Below, in pieces: positions 17,339 to 26,146 of a DNA stretch of 64,000 nt (position 1 is the stretch's first letter; every line of letters begins with the position of its first letter). The stretch is from the NCBI RefSeq assembly GCF_936916975.1, contig NZ_CAKZGO010000005.1, positions 62,001 through 126,000 of the forward strand, in the 5' to 3' direction. The notes under the pieces were generated by a model that worked only from the letters and a program-made list of their open reading frames with translations, was not told where the DNA came from and searched no databases. The position numbers and the translations under genes are program-made. The DNA is from an uncultured Dongia sp. (GTDB taxonomy: Bacteria; Pseudomonadota; Alphaproteobacteria; Dongiales; Dongiaceae).

Positions 17339-19105
17339 TTAATCACCCAGGGCGACACCTTCGCGCCGGGGATCGCTGGCGCCGATCAATTGCCCGTCGC
17401 GAACGACGATGACATTAGCACCGCTCTCAAGTTCCTGCACCTTAACCTTGTGCCCCATCGCCTCAAGTTCGGTCACCAGCGGCTCAAGGTCGCGCCCGGC
17501 TTCGACCAAGGTCGGGCCATTGCGGTTGAGCACGTGGGGTGCGGTGATGGTGGCGTAGGGGTCCAGATGCCAGTCGATGAGGCCGATCAGCGCCTGGGTG
17601 ATATAGCCGATGATGCTGGCACCGCCAGGTGATCCCAGGGCAGCCGTGAGGTTGCCGGTCTTGCGGTCGAACACCAATGTGGGCGCCATAGAGGAACGGG
17701 GCCGTTTGCCAGCCTCGACCCGGTTGGCGGCCGGGCGGCCGTTGGCGGCGGGGGAAAAGGCAAAATCGGTCAGCTGATTGTTGAGGAGAAAGCCGCCTAC
17801 CATGACATGGGCGCCGAACGGACCCTCGATCGAGGTGGTGAAACTGACCGCATTGCCATCGCGGTCGATGACGGACATATGGCTGGTCGACAGTGGTTCC
17901 GGAGCCCGCGATACGATTTGGGCTTCGCCCAGCAAAGCGGAATCCGCCGGGCGGCCGGGCTTGGCTTCGCCCATTGATTTACCGGGGTTGATCTCGCCGG
18001 CCCGGCCGGCGAGATATTCCGGTGCCAGCAGGCGCTCGACGGGGACGGGCGCGAAATCTGGGTCGCCGACATAGCGTTCACGATCGGCAAAGGCGAGCCG
18101 GCTGGCTTCCGCGATGAGATGCGCCGCGACAACACCGTCAGACGCCAGACGGCTCATGTCGAAGCGGCGCAGCAGGCCCAGGATCTGCAGAACGGCCAGG
18201 CCGCCGGATGACGGAGGCCCCATGCTGCAGACCTTGCTGTCGCGATAATCAAGGCACGGCACCGGCCGCTTCTGCGCCCGGTAGGCGGCCAGATCATCCA
18301 CCGTCATCTGTCCTTTGAGTGGTGTTGCCGTGGCGACGGCCTCTGCGATCGCCTTGGCGATGGCGCCCTCGTAGAAAGCGTTGGCGCCACCGTCGGCAAT
18401 TGCGCGCAATGTTTTCGCGAGCGCTGGATTTCTGATCTTGGCACCAGTGGTTAGTGGCTGCCCGTCTTCATCGAAGAAATAGGATTTGGTCGTCGGCTGT
18501 TGGGCGAGGAGTTCATCCTCCGCAATCTGGCGGGCGAGGCGCGGTGAGATTTCGAAACCGTCTTCGGCCATGCGGATGGCCGGCAGGAAGAGATCGCGCC
18601 ACGGCAGCCTGCCGTGCTCCAGATGCGCAAGTTCCAGCATGCGCACGACACCCGGGACGCCGACTGAGAGGCCGCCGGGCATGACATCCTTGAATGACCG
18701 TGGCTGACCATCAGGTCCCTGAAACATATCACCGGCCGCAGCCGCCGGCGCCCTCTCGCGACCGTCATAGCTTTCCAGCTTTTTGCCGTCCGCGGTATAG
18801 CTGAGAAGAAACCCACCGCCGCCGATACCGGACGCCTGCGGTTCAACCACTGTGAGGACCATCTGCATGGCAATGGTGGCATCGATCGCCGAACCACCTT
18901 GCCGAAGAATGTCGAGCCCGATCCGGGCCGCTGCAGGATGTGACACAGCGACCATTTGGTGATCACCATAGGCCATATGCGACGCAGCGACACCCGGCTG
19001 CGGCCGAACCGGCGGCTGCGCGCAAGCTGCCAGCGACAGGCCAAGCACAGCGATGGCGGCAAGCTGCCACCGCCCGGCCCATGGGGCACTTATCTGTATC
19101 TGCAT
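17339..19105 (-). CDS. ggt: Gamma-glutamyltransferase
   Basis: A 588-residue gamma-glutamyltransferase, which cleaves glutathione and other gamma-glutamyl compounds outside the cytoplasm. The signal sequence carries a possible lipobox (LSLAACAQ, residues 23-30). HPAAARIGLDILRQGGSAIDA and GIGGGGFLLSY match the large subunit; the predicted autocleavage and nucleophile site is Thr407 in LSTSHMSVIDRDGN, where most homologues have TTHYS. PPSSGGLAV and the late LGSPGGASIIGYITQALI follow the family pattern. Start 19105 gives a plausible signal peptide; the longer frame to 19285 runs into the creatinase gene. It lies 88 bases downstream of creatinase on the same strand. Confidence 0.93.
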   Translation of the reverse strand: MQIQISAPWAGRWQLAAIAVLGLSLAACAQPPVRPQPGVAASHMAYGDHQMVAVSHPAAARIGLDILRQGGSAIDATIAMQMVLTVVEPQASGIGGGGFLLSYTADGKKLESYDGRERAPAAAAGDMFQGPDGQPRSFKDVMPGGLSVGVPGVVRMLELAHLEHGRLPWRDLFLPAIRMAEDGFEISPRLARQIAEDELLAQQPTTKSYFFDEDGQPLTTGAKIRNPALAKTLRAIADGGANAFYEGAIAKAIAEAVATATPLKGQMTVDDLAAYRAQKRPVPCLDYRDSKVCSMGPPSSGGLAVLQILGLLRRFDMSRLASDGVVAAHLIAEASRLAFADRERYVGDPDFAPVPVERLLAPEYLAGRAGEINPGKSMGEAKPGRPADSALLGEAQIVSRAPEPLSTSHMSVIDRDGNAVSFTTSIEGPFGAHVMVGGFLLNNQLTDFAFSPAANGRPAANRVEAGKRPRSSMAPTLVFDRKTGNLTAALGSPGGASIIGYITQALIGLIDWHLDPYATITAPHVLNRNGPTLVEAGRDLEPLVTELEAMGHKVKVQELESGANVIVVRDGQLIGASDPRREGVALGD

Positions 19106-19193
19106 GGTGAATCCATCATTCGGGAACAAGCTACCGAATGGGATGTGCCGCTGCAACAGATCGCAGGGCACCTTTGCCGATCTGGCAGAGCGC

Positions 19194-20402
19194 TTATTTC
19201 CGGATGATGTTCCGCTCCGGTCCAAACGGGAATTTGGTGATGTTCTCGGCACCTGCCTCAGTGACGACAAGGATGTCATGCTCACGGTAGCCGCCGGCGC
19301 CGGGTTGGCCTTCCGGGATCATGATCATCGGCTCCATCGAGACCACCATGTTCGGCGTCAGGACCGTCTCAATGTCTTCGCGCAATTCCAAGCCAGCCTC
19401 GCGGCCATAGTAGTGACACAGGATGCCGAAGCTGTGGCCGTAGCCGAAGGTGCGGTTGGCGAGGAGTCCGTGGCGTTCATAGATGGTGTTGAGTTCCAGA
19501 GCGATGTCCTTGCAGCGCGCGCCGGGCCGGATGAGTTCGAGGCCGCGGTGATGCACCTCAACATTGACCTCCCACATCTTGAGATGCGCGTCGCTGGCGT
19601 GGTCCAGGAAAAGCGTACGTTCCAAGGCCGTGTAGTAGCCGGAAATCATCGGGAAGCAATTGAGGGACAGGATGTCGCCGTTCTGCATTCTGCGCGACGT
19701 CACCGGGTTATGGGCGCCATCTGTATTGATCCCAGATTGAAACCAGGTCCAGGTATCCATCAATTCGGCGCTGGGGAATGTGCGGGCGATTTCGCGTACC
19801 ATCGCCTGCGTTGACTGCAGCGCCACCTCGTATTCCGGCACGTTTTGCCCCATGGCTTCGACGCAGGCAAATCCACCTATGTCCGCGATGCGCGCGCCGT
19901 GGCGGATGAGGGTGATTTCCTCGTCCGATTTGATCATGCGCTGGCTCATGCAACCTTGGGAGATATCGACCAGCGTCGTCCCGGGAAAGAAGCTCTCGAT
20001 CTTGCTCTTTCGATCGAGGCTAAGATGATCGAACTCGACGCCAAGGCGTTTCGGAGAAGGGGCGATCTGCTTGATGGCACGGTAGTAGTTGTCGCGCTGC
20101 CAGTCGGTGTAGACGATATTGCCGCCGACCGTCCGGCGCCATGGCTGGCCGGCGTCGATGTTCGCGCTGACGCTGACGACGTCGTCTCGCGTGACGACCA
20201 GGGCGTAGCTGCGGCCGAAGGAACAATAGAGAAAGTCGCTGTAGTAATTGATGTTGTGAATCGAGGTGAAGAGTGCGACGTCAATATCGAGTTCGCGCAT
20301 CACGATCCGTAGCTGCGCTTGCCGCCGTGCATACTCGGCCTCGGAGAATGTGTGCGGCACCGGCGTACCGTTGCGGATGATCTTCGTCTCTTCGAGATTC
20401 AT
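19194..20402 (-). CDS. Creatinase (creatine amidinohydrolase)
   Basis: A 402-residue M24-fold enzyme that hydrolyses creatine to sarcosine and urea. It can be followed alongside the Pseudomonas putida enzyme over its whole length, with shared stretches such as HNINYYSDFLYCSFGR, MDTWTWFQSGINTDGAHNPV, GYYTALERTLFLDH and FGYGHSFG. The catalytic His231 (GINTDGAHNPV) and Glu261 (TALERTLF) are kept, together with the second glutamate in VVSMEPMIM. Metal ligands of true M24 aminopeptidases are absent, as expected for creatinase. It is divergent from a LysR-type regulator and followed by ggt. Confidence 0.94.
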   Translation of the reverse strand: MNLEETKIIRNGTPVPHTFSEAEYARRQAQLRIVMRELDIDVALFTSIHNINYYSDFLYCSFGRSYALVVTRDDVVSVSANIDAGQPWRRTVGGNIVYTDWQRDNYYRAIKQIAPSPKRLGVEFDHLSLDRKSKIESFFPGTTLVDISQGCMSQRMIKSDEEITLIRHGARIADIGGFACVEAMGQNVPEYEVALQSTQAMVREIARTFPSAELMDTWTWFQSGINTDGAHNPVTSRRMQNGDILSLNCFPMISGYYTALERTLFLDHASDAHLKMWEVNVEVHHRGLELIRPGARCKDIALELNTIYERHGLLANRTFGYGHSFGILCHYYGREAGLELREDIETVLTPNMVVSMEPMIMIPEGQPGAGGYREHDILVVTEAGAENITKFPFGPERNIIRK

Positions 20403-20522
20403 AATCCTGCTCTTCTGCTACGGCCAACTGCTGAGATGCTGTCGCAGGAAAACTAGACACAATTGATACATTAATAAAATTTATTGATTTGATGGTATCA
20501 TTTATATTTTCTATGATAGGTC
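20403..20522. promoter_or_regulatory. Divergent creatinase/LysR control region
   Basis: A 120-base AT-rich region between creatinase and the LysR gene. It contains an inverted repeat TGATAC (20464-20469) / GTATCA (20495-20500) and the near-palindrome AATAAAATTTATT between the arms. This layout is compatible with a LysR-type operator overlapping both promoters. Promoter boxes were not individually assigned. Confidence 0.45.
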
Positions 20523-21410
20523 ATGAAACAGTTCAGCCTCGACCTGTTGGATACCTTTGTCTGCATCATCGATGCAGGCGGTTTTGCGCGTGCCGAAGCC
20601 GCATTGGCGCGAAGCCAGCCGGCCATCAGCCTGCAATTGCGCAGGCTGGAGGATCAATTCGGGCAGGAATTACTGCTGCGTCATAAGGGCCCCATCAAGT
20701 TGACCAAAGCCGGCGAATGTTTGCTGCCCTATGCACGCAGAATTCTGCGGCTGCGGGACGAAGCGACGCGCGAGCTTGCGAGCGCCCAGTCGGTTCAGTC
20801 GGTGCGCGTCGGCATTCCCAGCGATTTTGCCCAAAGCCTGCTGCCGAGGGCGCTTGCGCGCTTCTCCGATTCGCAGCCAAACGTGGCACTGGAAATCCGC
20901 TGTGAACTGAGTGCTGACTTGCTCGCCGGGTTGGATGGCGGCGCGCTTGATCTGGTTATCGCGATGACATCGGATCGGCCGGATGCGCGCGCCAGCCAGA
21001 TCTGGCAAGAGGAGATGGTCTGGGTCGGCGCCGCGAACGCTCGAAAGAAGCCCTTCCAACGGGAAGTCCTCCCGGTCATCGCCCATCCGGAGAGTTGTAT
21101 CTATCGGAAGAGAATGTCAGAACGCCTATCGGCCGCCGGGCGGGTCTTCAGATTCATTATGACGACGGAATCACATATAGGCCTGGTGGCCGCGGTAAAA
21201 GCTGGCCTTGGGGTTACGGCCGTCGCACGCTCGACAGTGCCACCTGAACTTGTGATCCTGGAAAGTGCCGACCTGCCGGAGCTCGGGAGTGTCAGCATGG
21301 CAGTCTATCGCCACGCCGATGGACAGGGTGATGCCGTCAACAAGTTGACCGATCTGCTCGTGGCCCAGCTTATGACGGCGCGAGACCGCGTGCCGGCGAC
21401 AGACGGTTAA
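20523..21410 (+). CDS. LysR-family transcriptional regulator
   Basis: A 295-residue LTTR. The N-terminal winged helix (residues 5-64) shows LLDTFVCIIDAGGFARAEAALARSQPAISLQLRRLE, interrupted here only by normal family variation. The effector domain (from about residue 90) starts SVRVGIPSDFAQSLLPRAL. It is divergent from creatinase, so it most likely senses creatine or a breakdown product and regulates that gene, following the usual LTTR arrangement. Its end overlaps the end of the convergent permease gene by four bases. Confidence 0.92.
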   Translation: MKQFSLDLLDTFVCIIDAGGFARAEAALARSQPAISLQLRRLEDQFGQELLLRHKGPIKLTKAGECLLPYARRILRLRDEATRELASAQSVQSVRVGIPSDFAQSLLPRALARFSDSQPNVALEIRCELSADLLAGLDGGALDLVIAMTSDRPDARASQIWQEEMVWVGAANARKKPFQREVLPVIAHPESCIYRKRMSERLSAAGRVFRFIMTTESHIGLVAAVKAGLGVTAVARSTVPPELVILESADLPELGSVSMAVYRHADGQGDAVNKLTDLLVAQLMTARDRVPATDG

Positions 21411-22288
21411 GTCCGAATGCCGCGAAGGCGTTCTGAACGGCGGCGCAGCAACTCAACCACCAGCAGCATCAGGACGGCGACCGCCACCAGCACCGTGGCG
21501 GCTGCGGTGATCGTAGGGCTGATCATTTCGCGAATGCCGCTGAACATCTGCCGCGGCAAGGTGCGTTGGTCGGTACCGCCGATGAACAGGACCAGCACGA
21601 CTTCGTCCCAGGACGTCACAAAGGCAAACAAAGCGCCGGAGATGACGCCGGGCGAAATGAGCGGCAGGATCACGCGGCGGAAGACCGTCGTCGGCGTGGC
21701 GCCCAGGCTGGCGCCGGCGCGGATCATGGATTGATCGAAGCCGGTCAACGTGGCTGTCACCGTGATCACGACGAAGGGCGTTGCAAGCAGCGTATGCGCC
21801 ATGATGACGCCGAGATGCGTGTTGTTCAGGACGAAAAGCGGCTCGTCGCCGATGCCCAGCGGGTTGGCATAAAAGAAATAGACGGCCGCTGCGGTAATCA
21901 CGACCGGCACGATCATCGGTGAAATCAGCACAGCCATGATCAGGGCGCGGGCCGGGAAATAGGGGCGCGAGAGGCCCAATGCGGCGATGGTGCCGAGCGT
22001 CGTCGACAGGATCGTGCTGAAGAATGCAATGATGATGCTGTTCTTGATAGCCTGGTTCCAGCGCTCGCTCTGGAAGAACTCCTCATACCAGCGCAGCGAC
22101 CAGTTGCCTTGCGGGAAGGACAGGAACGATGTGTCGTTGAAGCTGATCGGAATGACGATGAGGATCGGTGAAATCAGGAACAGAAGCACGGCACCGCAGA
22201 ACACGAAAAAGAACAGGCGCCACGCCCGTTCCATGGTCGAGGCGTAGGGCGGCAGGCCGAGCAGGGGGAGCATGTTCATTCCGGTCAA
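21407..22288 (-). CDS. Polyamine-type ABC transporter permease (PotC-like)
   Basis: A 293-residue inner-membrane permease (BPD_transp_1) with about six spans. The ATPase-contact loop reads IRAGASLGATPTTVFRRVILPLISPG, a good EAA motif. The segment PISFNDTSFLSFPQGNWSLRWYEEFF is typical of the PotC/YdcV class of polyamine permeases. The start overlaps the PotB-like gene by four bases. Length is slightly above the family average, with a short N-terminal extension; an internal Met at residue 19 could be the true start. Confidence 0.9.
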   Translation of the reverse strand: MTGMNMLPLLGLPPYASTMERAWRLFFFVFCGAVLLFLISPILIVIPISFNDTSFLSFPQGNWSLRWYEEFFQSERWNQAIKNSIIIAFFSTILSTTLGTIAALGLSRPYFPARALIMAVLISPMIVPVVITAAAVYFFYANPLGIGDEPLFVLNNTHLGVIMAHTLLATPFVVITVTATLTGFDQSMIRAGASLGATPTTVFRRVILPLISPGVISGALFAFVTSWDEVVLVLFIGGTDQRTLPRQMFSGIREMISPTITAAATVLVAVAVLMLLVVELLRRRSERLRGIRT

Positions 22289-23526
22289 CCGAGTTTCATG
22301 TTGTCGATGCCAACCAGGCGATTGTAGAGCCAGTAGAGAACCATGGTGATGATCAGCAATGTGGCCCCAAGCGCCGATGCCTGGCCGAAATTGATGACGT
22401 TGTTCATGTAGTAGGAGATGTAGTAGCTGACCATCTGGTCGCGCGGTCCGCCCACCAGCGCCGGCGTGATGTAATAGCCAAGGCTCAGGATGAACGTCAG
22501 CAGGCAGCCGGCGGCAATACCCGGCACTGTCTGCGGATAGTAGACGCGCCAGAATGCATGAAACGGCCCGGCGCCCAGCGATCTCGCGGCACGGATATGG
22601 CTCGGCGGGATCGTCTTCATCACGCTGTAGATCGGCAGCAGGGTGAAGGGCAACTGGATGTGGGTCATGGCGAGGATCGTGCCGAACCGCGTAAAGATCA
22701 TGTCGAAGCGCATGCCGACGATAAGCTCGGCCAGATCGTTGAGCGGTCCTTCGGTGCGCAACAGCACGAACCAGGCCGTGGTGCGGACCAGCAACGACGT
22801 CCAGAACGGCAGCATCACGAAGATCATCAGGATGCTGGCACGGTGAACCGGCTGGGTTGCCAGCAGGTAGGCGACGGGAAAGCCCAGGATCAGCGTCAAG
22901 ATCGTGACGATGCCGCCGATCCAGAAAGTACGGCCGTAAACATCAACGAAGACTGCCTGATCAGCCGGCGCCCGCTCAATGCCATCGGCACCTTCGCGCA
23001 GATCAAGGGCTGATAGCCAGTAATAGGACGTAAAGCGCTGCGAAGCGCTGTGGATGATGCGCCACAGCCTGATGTCGCTCCACACCTTGTCGGTGGCGAC
23101 GAAGACCTCCTTATAAGGCCCCGCCTGCATCTTTTCGACTTTGCGCGCGATCGCTTTGAACTTCGACTGCGCGCCGGCAAATTCGTAGTTTACCCGTTTG
23201 GCGATTTCGCCGGCCTGCCGCATTTTCTGCGCGTCTTGCAGATCCTGAGCAAGCGCTGCGAAGGCGGCCTCTCCGGGGATTGTCTGCTGGTCCCAATCCG
23301 CCAGCGCTTCCTTGGTACGGTCGAGGCGACCGAAGGTTTCGTCATTCTTCACGCTCTTGAAGGTCATGACCGCGAGCGGAATCAAGAAGGTCAGAAGGAT
23401 AAAGGCGAAGAGCGGCAGGACCAAGCCCAGGGCCCGTAGTTTCCGGGTTCGGTCGGCGCGCGCCAGCTTCGCTTTGAGTGGAACGCCGTCGATGGTCAGG
23501 ATGCCCGGGACGTCAACTGCAGCCAT
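22285..23526 (-). CDS. Polyamine-type ABC transporter permease (PotB-like) with a long periplasmic insertion
   Basis: A 413-residue permease, about 120 residues longer than typical PotB. After a first span (residues 30-52, LGLVLPLFAFILLTFLIPLAVM) there is a hydrophilic, largely helical segment to about residue 205 that is probably periplasmic. The usual spans follow, with the EAA loop IRAARSLGAGPFHAFWRVYYPQTVPG. The insertion may contact the binding protein or add a ligand interaction. The gene is 75 bases downstream of the binding-protein gene, separated by a strong hairpin. Confidence 0.9.
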   Translation of the reverse strand: MAAVDVPGILTIDGVPLKAKLARADRTRKLRALGLVLPLFAFILLTFLIPLAVMTFKSVKNDETFGRLDRTKEALADWDQQTIPGEAAFAALAQDLQDAQKMRQAGEIAKRVNYEFAGAQSKFKAIARKVEKMQAGPYKEVFVATDKVWSDIRLWRIIHSASQRFTSYYWLSALDLREGADGIERAPADQAVFVDVYGRTFWIGGIVTILTLILGFPVAYLLATQPVHRASILMIFVMLPFWTSLLVRTTAWFVLLRTEGPLNDLAELIVGMRFDMIFTRFGTILAMTHIQLPFTLLPIYSVMKTIPPSHIRAARSLGAGPFHAFWRVYYPQTVPGIAAGCLLTFILSLGYYITPALVGGPRDQMVSYYISYYMNNVINFGQASALGATLLIITMVLYWLYNRLVGIDNMKLG

Positions 23527-23550
23527 ATGACAGGATCACTTATCGAAAGG

Positions 23551-23591
23551 AAAAAAAGCGCGCGCTGGATGGCAAGTCCATCCAGCGCGCG
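23551..23591 (-). terminator. Strong terminator/attenuator hairpin between the binding-protein and permease genes
   Basis: Positions 23559-23572 and 23578-23591 form a perfect 14-bp stem with a 5-base loop. On the minus-strand transcript the stem is followed by seven U residues (A-run 23551-23557). It lies just after the binding-protein stop codon and before the PotB-like gene, so partial termination would give more binding protein than permease. Confidence 0.85.
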
Positions 23592-23601
23592 TCGCGGTCG
23601 G

Positions 23602-24651
23602 TTACTGAGCCAGCCAGGCGTTGAAGCGCTTGGTGAGCTCTTCGTTGTTATCTGCCCAGAAAGCGAGATCGGTCGGAATGGCCGTCTTCATGTTGTCCGG
23701 GTAGGTCGGCAGGGTCGGGGCAATCGCCGGATCGACCAGGCCGATGGCGTCGACATGCGTCGGCGCGTAGGCGATGTACTTCGATTGCTGCGACATGTTC
23801 TTGGGGTCGCTGGCAAACTTGATGAAGTCGTAGGAAAGCTCAATATTCTTCGAGCCGGCCGGGATCACCCAGAAATCCCAATCGAATTCCTGGTAGTCCC
23901 AAACGATCTTGAAGGGCTTGCCTTCCGTGATCGCCTTGCCGATGCGGCCGTTCCAGGCACTGGTCATGACGACTTCGCCATTGGCCAGCAGTTCCGGCGG
24001 TTGCGCGCCAGCTTCCCACCAGACGACATCCTTTTTAATGGTGTCCAGCTTCTTGAACGCCTGGTCGACGCCTTCCGGCGTGCTCAGGGTTTCATAGACT
24101 TTCTCAGCCGGAACGCCGTCAGCAATCAAAGCCCATTCGAGGTTGCCGAACGGCTTCTTCAGGAGGCCGCGCTTGCCCGGGAACTTCGCCGTATCAAAGA
24201 GATCAGCGAGCGTCGTCGGCTGGGCGTCTTTCAGAACCGAGGTGTCGAAGGCAAAGATGGTGGAGTAGGCGATCGTGCCGACGGCGCATTCCAGCGCGGT
24301 GCCGGGGAGGAACTTCGACTGGTCACCGATCTTGCTGTAGTCGAGCTTTTCCAGGAGGCCCTCGTCGCAGCCCGAAAGAGCATGCGCAGAGTCGACGTCG
24401 ATGACGTCCCAGGTGACGCTGCCGGCTTCTTTCATGGCCTTCAGCTTGCCCAGCTCACCGTCATATTCCTCTTCGACGAGCTTGTTGCCGGTCGCGGCCA
24501 TCCAGGGTTCGTAATACGCCTTGCGCTGGCTTTCCGAGTAGGAGCCGCCCCAGGACGTTACCGTCAGCGTGCCTTCGGCAGCTGCCGGAGCGATCGCGCC
24601 GGCGGTGATCACCGCAGCAACGAAGCCCATGGTCATAAGTTGTAATTTCAT
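23602..24651 (-). CDS. Polyamine-type ABC transporter substrate-binding protein (PotD-like)
   Basis: A 349-residue periplasmic binding protein of the PotD/SBP_bac_8 type. The signal peptide covers about residues 1-25 (ending in PAAAEG). The mature start LTVTSWGGSYSESQRKAYYEP is typical of this class, and WDVIDVDSAHALSGC follows near residue 80. The real PotD ligands include putrescine and spermidine; acidic residues for amine recognition cannot be confirmed by eye. It lies between the ATPase gene (upstream) and the permeases, followed by an attenuator. Confidence 0.92.
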   Translation of the reverse strand: MKLQLMTMGFVAAVITAGAIAPAAAEGTLTVTSWGGSYSESQRKAYYEPWMAATGNKLVEEEYDGELGKLKAMKEAGSVTWDVIDVDSAHALSGCDEGLLEKLDYSKIGDQSKFLPGTALECAVGTIAYSTIFAFDTSVLKDAQPTTLADLFDTAKFPGKRGLLKKPFGNLEWALIADGVPAEKVYETLSTPEGVDQAFKKLDTIKKDVVWWEAGAQPPELLANGEVVMTSAWNGRIGKAITEGKPFKIVWDYQEFDWDFWVIPAGSKNIELSYDFIKFASDPKNMSQQSKYIAYAPTHVDAIGLVDPAIAPTLPTYPDNMKTAIPTDLAFWADNNEELTKRFNAWLAQ

Positions 24652-24835
24652 ATCCGTTTACCTTCCCTGTTTGCCCGCCAGTTTTTTTGGCTGTGCGGAG
24701 CCTCTCCTGATTGTCCCCAACTTCGCCGGGTCCCTGCCGGAGTGGCACAAAGACGGGGCCCGGTAATTGCTTATTGAACGTGGCAACAGCCGCATTTTGA
24801 CGACTGCTGCGAGCGGCGGTCCAAACAATTCTGCG

Positions 24836-25930
24836 TTAGTACGCGTCGAGGGCGCGGCAATCTTCGGATTTCCAGCCGACCCGGACTTTTTCGCCGGGAC
24901 TGAGGCTTGGGATACCTTCGGCATTCGCGACCTTGATGATGAAGTTCGAATTGCCGAGGACCGAGACGCGGCAGCGCGTGTGGTCGCCCAGGTAAATAAG
25001 CTCCTGCACCTCGGCGTCGAACTGGTTGGCATAGGCGCCGCTATCCGGGTTGATACGGACACGCTCGGGGCGCAGAGACAAGGTGGTCGGACTGCCAACA
25101 CTCTGCACGCCGACGGGAATGGCATTGACCAGACCGAAATCAGCGATGGTGACGCCGCAGGATTTGCCATTGACCGAGGCTACTTTGCCGCTCAGGCGAT
25201 TGTTTTCGCCAATGAACTGCGCCACGAATGAGTTTTCGGGCCGCTCGTAAAGGTCACTGGGCTTGGCCAATTGCTGGATGATGCCGTCATTGAAGACGGC
25301 AACCCGGTCCGACATCGTCAGCGCTTCCGACTGATCGTGCGTGACATAGACGACCGTGACGCCGAGGCGTTCGTGAATATGCTTAATCTCGATCTGCATA
25401 TGCTCGCGCAACTGCTTATCTAGGGCGCCCAGGGGCTCATCCATCAGGACCAGCTTCGGGTCGAAGACGAGGGCGCGGGCAAGCGCCACGCGCTGCTGCT
25501 GGCCGCCGGACAGCTGTGCCGGCCGGCGCTTGGCCAGTTGCGGCATCTGCACCATTTCGAGCGCGCGCTGGACCTTCTTGGCGATCTCGTCTTTGGCGAG
25601 CTTGCGCACCTGCAGCGGGAAGGCGAGGTTTTCCTCGACCGTCATGTGCGGGAACAGGGCATAGTTCTGAAACACCATGCCGATATTGCGCTTGTGCGGT
25701 GCCAGATTGTTGATTTCTGCGCCGCCCATTTCGATGCGGCCATGGGTCGGAACCTCGAACCCTGCCAGCATCATGAGTGTCGTCGTCTTGCCAGAACCCG
25801 ACGGACCCAACAGGGTCAGGAATTCCCCATGCTCAATCGACAGATTGAGGTTTTTGACGACGAGAGTTTCGCCGTCATAGGTTTTCTGGACATCGGTAAA
25901 TGTGACAAACGGATCGTTGGTCGTTCCCAT
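24836..25930 (-). CDS. Polyamine-type ABC transporter ATP-binding protein (PotA-like)
   Basis: A 364-residue ATPase. Walker [10 protein letters not shown] is near residue 44, the Q-loop lies in [19 protein letters not shown], the signature [15 protein letters not shown] is near 140 and Walker [13 protein letters not shown] near 162. The C-terminal TOBE domain (from about 280) resembles PotA/UgpC-like ATPases. The ATG at 25930 gives a protein starting just before [12 protein letters not shown]; the longer frame to 25993 has no ribosome site. First gene of the importer set, 216 bases after hemA on the same strand. Confidence 0.93.
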   Translation of the reverse strand: MGTTNDPFVTFTDVQKTYDGETLVVKNLNLSIEHGEFLTLLGPSGSGKTTTLMMLAGFEVPTHGRIEMGGAEINNLAPHKRNIGMVFQNYALFPHMTVEENLAFPLQVRKLAKDEIAKKVQRALEMVQMPQLAKRRPAQLSGGQQQRVALARALVFDPKLVLMDEPLGALDKQLREHMQIEIKHIHERLGVTVVYVTHDQSEALTMSDRVAVFNDGIIQQLAKPSDLYERPENSFVAQFIGENNRLSGKVASVNGKSCGVTIADFGLVNAIPVGVQSVGSPTTLSLRPERVRINPDSGAYANQFDAEVQELIYLGDHTRCRVSVLGNSNFIIKVANAEGIPSLSPGEKVRVGWKSEDCRALDAY

Positions 25931-26146
25931 CGTCCCTAAATTAGCCCCCGTTGAGTAACCCTGACAGGTCACATCACTCGCTGTTTTTGTCATTTTTTAT
26001 CGTCGCCAAGTGCACCCACAAGGGCGCCTTCGCGGCCGCGGAATTTTTCCCGCCATTCGCGTTTAAAGCAACGGAGCTTAATGAGTCAAATGCAAAACGC
26101 TGATGCTCATATTTCGAGCAGCTATCATGGGTGGCGCTCGACAACC

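Noticed and set aside
19106-19285. Extension of the ggt frame upstream to 19285
   Set aside because: It overlaps the creatinase coding end and has no signal-peptide character; the Met at 19105 begins a typical export signal.
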